DNA of 15,098 bases from CAZXCK01 sp964639225 (GTDB lineage: Bacteria > Chloroflexota > Anaerolineae > Aggregatilineales > Phototrophicaceae). The notes beneath the pieces are model-generated. The model did not search any database. It saw only the letters and a list, made by a program, of their open reading frames with translations, and was not told the origin of the DNA. Of this stretch, positions 13,689-15,098 are shown one piece after another. Position 1 is the first letter of the stretch, and every line of letters starts with the position of its first letter. The translations under genes and the position numbers were made by a program. The stretch spans positions 1 through 15,098 of the forward strand of contig CAZXCK010000111.1 in the NCBI GenBank assembly GCA_964639225.1, given 5' to 3'.

Positions 13689-13712
13689 TGTAAAACTTCG
13701 TTTACAAATAAT
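13689..13712 (+). promoter_or_regulatory. Dyad in the AT-rich region upstream of the protease gene
   Basis: The perfect dyad TGTAAA-ACTTCG-TTTACA (13689-13706) lies about 120 bp before the protease start. TTTACA could itself act as a -35-like hexamer, and AATAAT (13707-13712) resembles a -10 for an upstream start, but no standard-spaced promoter is clear. The 251-bp gap between genes holds only this, the hairpin at 13602 and the start-proximal AGGA. Confidence 0.4.
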
Positions 13713-13824
13713 GCTTAATATTTGAGATGTAACGTAGCAAGAGGGATCATCTGCCGGGCCATATGTAGCCCACAAGCAGATTGTAACCTGACCGTAAGCA
13801 GTAAGTTCAGGGTAGGAAATCATT

Positions 13825-14994
13825 ATGATGCATATCGCAAGCAGACTGGCACGCGGCGTGGTCATCGCGCTGTTGCTGCTGGCTATCGGATTTTTCGCTG
13901 GCGTGGGACTGCTGGACAGTTCGACTTCCGCCAGCCCAGCGACATATTTTGTGGATGATTCCCCGGCACAGGCGCAGCGGGTGGCTCTTGAAGAACTGGA
14001 GCTGACCGAAATTGAGCGCACGATGGCTGAAATCTACCGGGAAGTCAGCCCATCGGTGGTGGCCATCAGCATTACGCGGGGCGCCAATGGTTTTGAAGAA
14101 GGCGGTTCTGGTTCCGGCTTCGTCATCGACCGCGAGGGTCACATTATGACCAACTTCCATGTGGTCCAGGGTGCCGAGGAGATCATCGTCAACTTCTTTG
14201 ACGGCACCATCGTCCGCGCCGAAGTAGTGGGGCTGGACCCGGACTCCGACCTGGCGATCGTCCAGGTGGATTTGCCCGAAGATCGTTTGCAGCCGGTGAC
14301 ATTCGGCAGTGTGGACGATCTGGCGATTGGTCAGATGGTGGTGGCGATCGGCAGTCCGTTCGGCCAGCGCTGGACGCTGACCAGCGGCATCATCAGCGCG
14401 CTGGAACGCACCATCCAGGGACTGGGTTCGTACAGCATCGGCTCGGCCATCCAGACGGACGCGCCCATCAACCCCGGCAACAGCGGCGGCCCGCTGCTGA
14501 ATCTGAGCGGTGAAGTGGTGGGCATCAACTCGCAGATCATCAGCCGGACGCGCAGCAACTCGGGCATCGGTTTCGCTGTGCCCAGCGATCTGGCGGTGCG
14601 GGTGGCCCGCGAGCTGATCGAAAAGGGCGAGGTGGATTACAGCTTCCTGGGTATTACCGGCTCTGACGTGAGCCTGGGCGTGATCGAGGCGCTGGACCTG
14701 GCGAACAACCAGCGTGGTGTGGTCATCTCCCGCGTGGAGCCGGGCACACCAGCGGCTGAAGCTGGCCTGCGCAACTTCCAGGTGACCGGCCAGGGTCCGA
14801 ACCAGCGTGTGGTCAGCGCGGACATCATCACGGCCATCGACGGCCAGCCACTGACCGGCATCTCGGACCTGATCAGCTATCTGGCGCGTTATACGCTGCC
14901 GGGTGACACGATCACCATGAGCGTGCTGCGCGACGGCGAGACGGTGGAGCTAACGACGACGCTGCGTTCGCGCCCGCGCAACACCCCCCAATAA
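13825..14994 (+). CDS. HtrA/DegP-type serine protease with one PDZ domain
   Basis: The 389-aa protein has an N-terminal membrane anchor (about 9-31), a linker to about 60, a trypsin-like protease domain (about 65-270) and one PDZ domain (about 285-385). The catalytic triad is complete: H112 in TNFHVV, D142 in DSDLAIV and S220 in NPGNSGGP. The oxyanion-loop region and GIGFAVPSDL block are typical. It should act outside the cytoplasmic membrane, degrading or refolding damaged exported proteins; this role fits its exported neighbour and the envelope-type sigma system, though no shared regulation is shown. The start at 13825 has AGGA 7 bases upstream; ATG at 13828 follows directly and is an alternative. 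Length and order match single-PDZ bacterial HtrA proteins. Confidence 0.95.
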   Translation: MMHIASRLARGVVIALLLLAIGFFAGVGLLDSSTSASPATYFVDDSPAQAQRVALEELELTEIERTMAEIYREVSPSVVAISITRGANGFEEGGSGSGFVIDREGHIMTNFHVVQGAEEIIVNFFDGTIVRAEVVGLDPDSDLAIVQVDLPEDRLQPVTFGSVDDLAIGQMVVAIGSPFGQRWTLTSGIISALERTIQGLGSYSIGSAIQTDAPINPGNSGGPLLNLSGEVVGINSQIISRTRSNSGIGFAVPSDLAVRVARELIEKGEVDYSFLGITGSDVSLGVIEALDLANNQRGVVISRVEPGTPAAEAGLRNFQVTGQGPNQRVVSADIITAIDGQPLTGISDLISYLARYTLPGDTITMSVLRDGETVELTTTLRSRPRNTPQ

Positions 14995-15011
14995 CTTTCG
15001 CAAACCCTGTT

Positions 15012-15058
15012 GAGAATTCCCGGCCTTCCCCTCCCCCGAAGCCGGGAATTCTCTGTTT
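15012..15058 (+). terminator. Strong intrinsic terminator after the protease gene
   Basis: A perfect 13-bp stem (15012-15024 with 15041-15053, arm GAGAATTCCCGGC) with a 16-base C-rich loop is followed by TGTTTTTG. It begins 17 bases past the protease stop. The rest of the window to 15098 shows nothing further. Confidence 0.88.
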
Positions 15059-15098
15059 TTGTGGGGATCAGGAATTGAAGTAATCCGAATCCACGCGC

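Overview
This 15.1-kb window is GC-rich, densely coding bacterial chromosome. Nothing in it gives a direct taxonomic marker. The gene mix suggests a member of the Chloroflexota (Anaerolineae-like): a large GT-C-like membrane protein with a C-terminal soluble domain, an ECF sigma factor with a zinc-less two-span anti-sigma factor, a VIT/von Willebrand A secreted protein, a soluble PAS-GAF NarL-type kinase, and stem-loop repeats between genes. This assignment is inference.

Layout. Positions 1-200 hold three stem-loops and no convincing gene. A minus-strand gene at 201-1214 encodes a glycerol-1-phosphate-dehydrogenase-like protein whose usual metal ligands appear to be replaced. A minus-strand gene at 1358-3229 encodes a multi-span membrane protein resembling a GT-C glycosyltransferase. 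Between it and the divergent phosphoesterase gene (3568-4152, plus) lies a 179-bp MITE-like element with imperfect terminal inverted repeats and a core of three overlapping palindromes. A minus-strand operon follows, transcribed from high to low coordinates: ECF sigma factor (5778-6380), membrane anti-sigma factor (4668-5744), then a zinc-ribbon Nudix hydrolase (4178-4678) whose start overlaps the anti-sigma stop. A tRNA-Leu(CAA) gene (6453-6536, plus) has a strong promoter that touches the sigma start codon, and it ends in a clear terminator.

Further right, a minus-strand lipoprotein gene (6703-7323) is divergent from a two-component pair. The pair is a soluble histidine kinase (7509-9383) and a NarL/LuxR response regulator (9380-10027), overlapping by ATGA. 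A double PRC-barrel protein gene (10088-10669) follows. Next come two small unknown genes, an 80-aa protein and a 51-aa single-span membrane protein, preceded by ACGT-containing dyads and closed by a terminator. The window ends with two exported proteins: a VIT/vWA protein (11417-13573) and a membrane-anchored HtrA-type serine protease with one PDZ domain (13825-14994). A long perfect terminator hairpin follows the protease gene.

The window reads as several independent transcription units with a theme of envelope sensing and maintenance: sigma/anti-sigma, HtrA, a lipoprotein, a vWA protein and a membrane glycosyltransferase-like protein. I see no phage, CRISPR array or complete insertion sequence. 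The most unusual items are the metal-ligand-less dehydrogenase homologue, the MITE-like element between two divergent promoters, the sigma/anti-sigma/Nudix linkage, the pseudo-receiver at the N-terminus of the kinase, and the small two-gene unit at 10860-11290.
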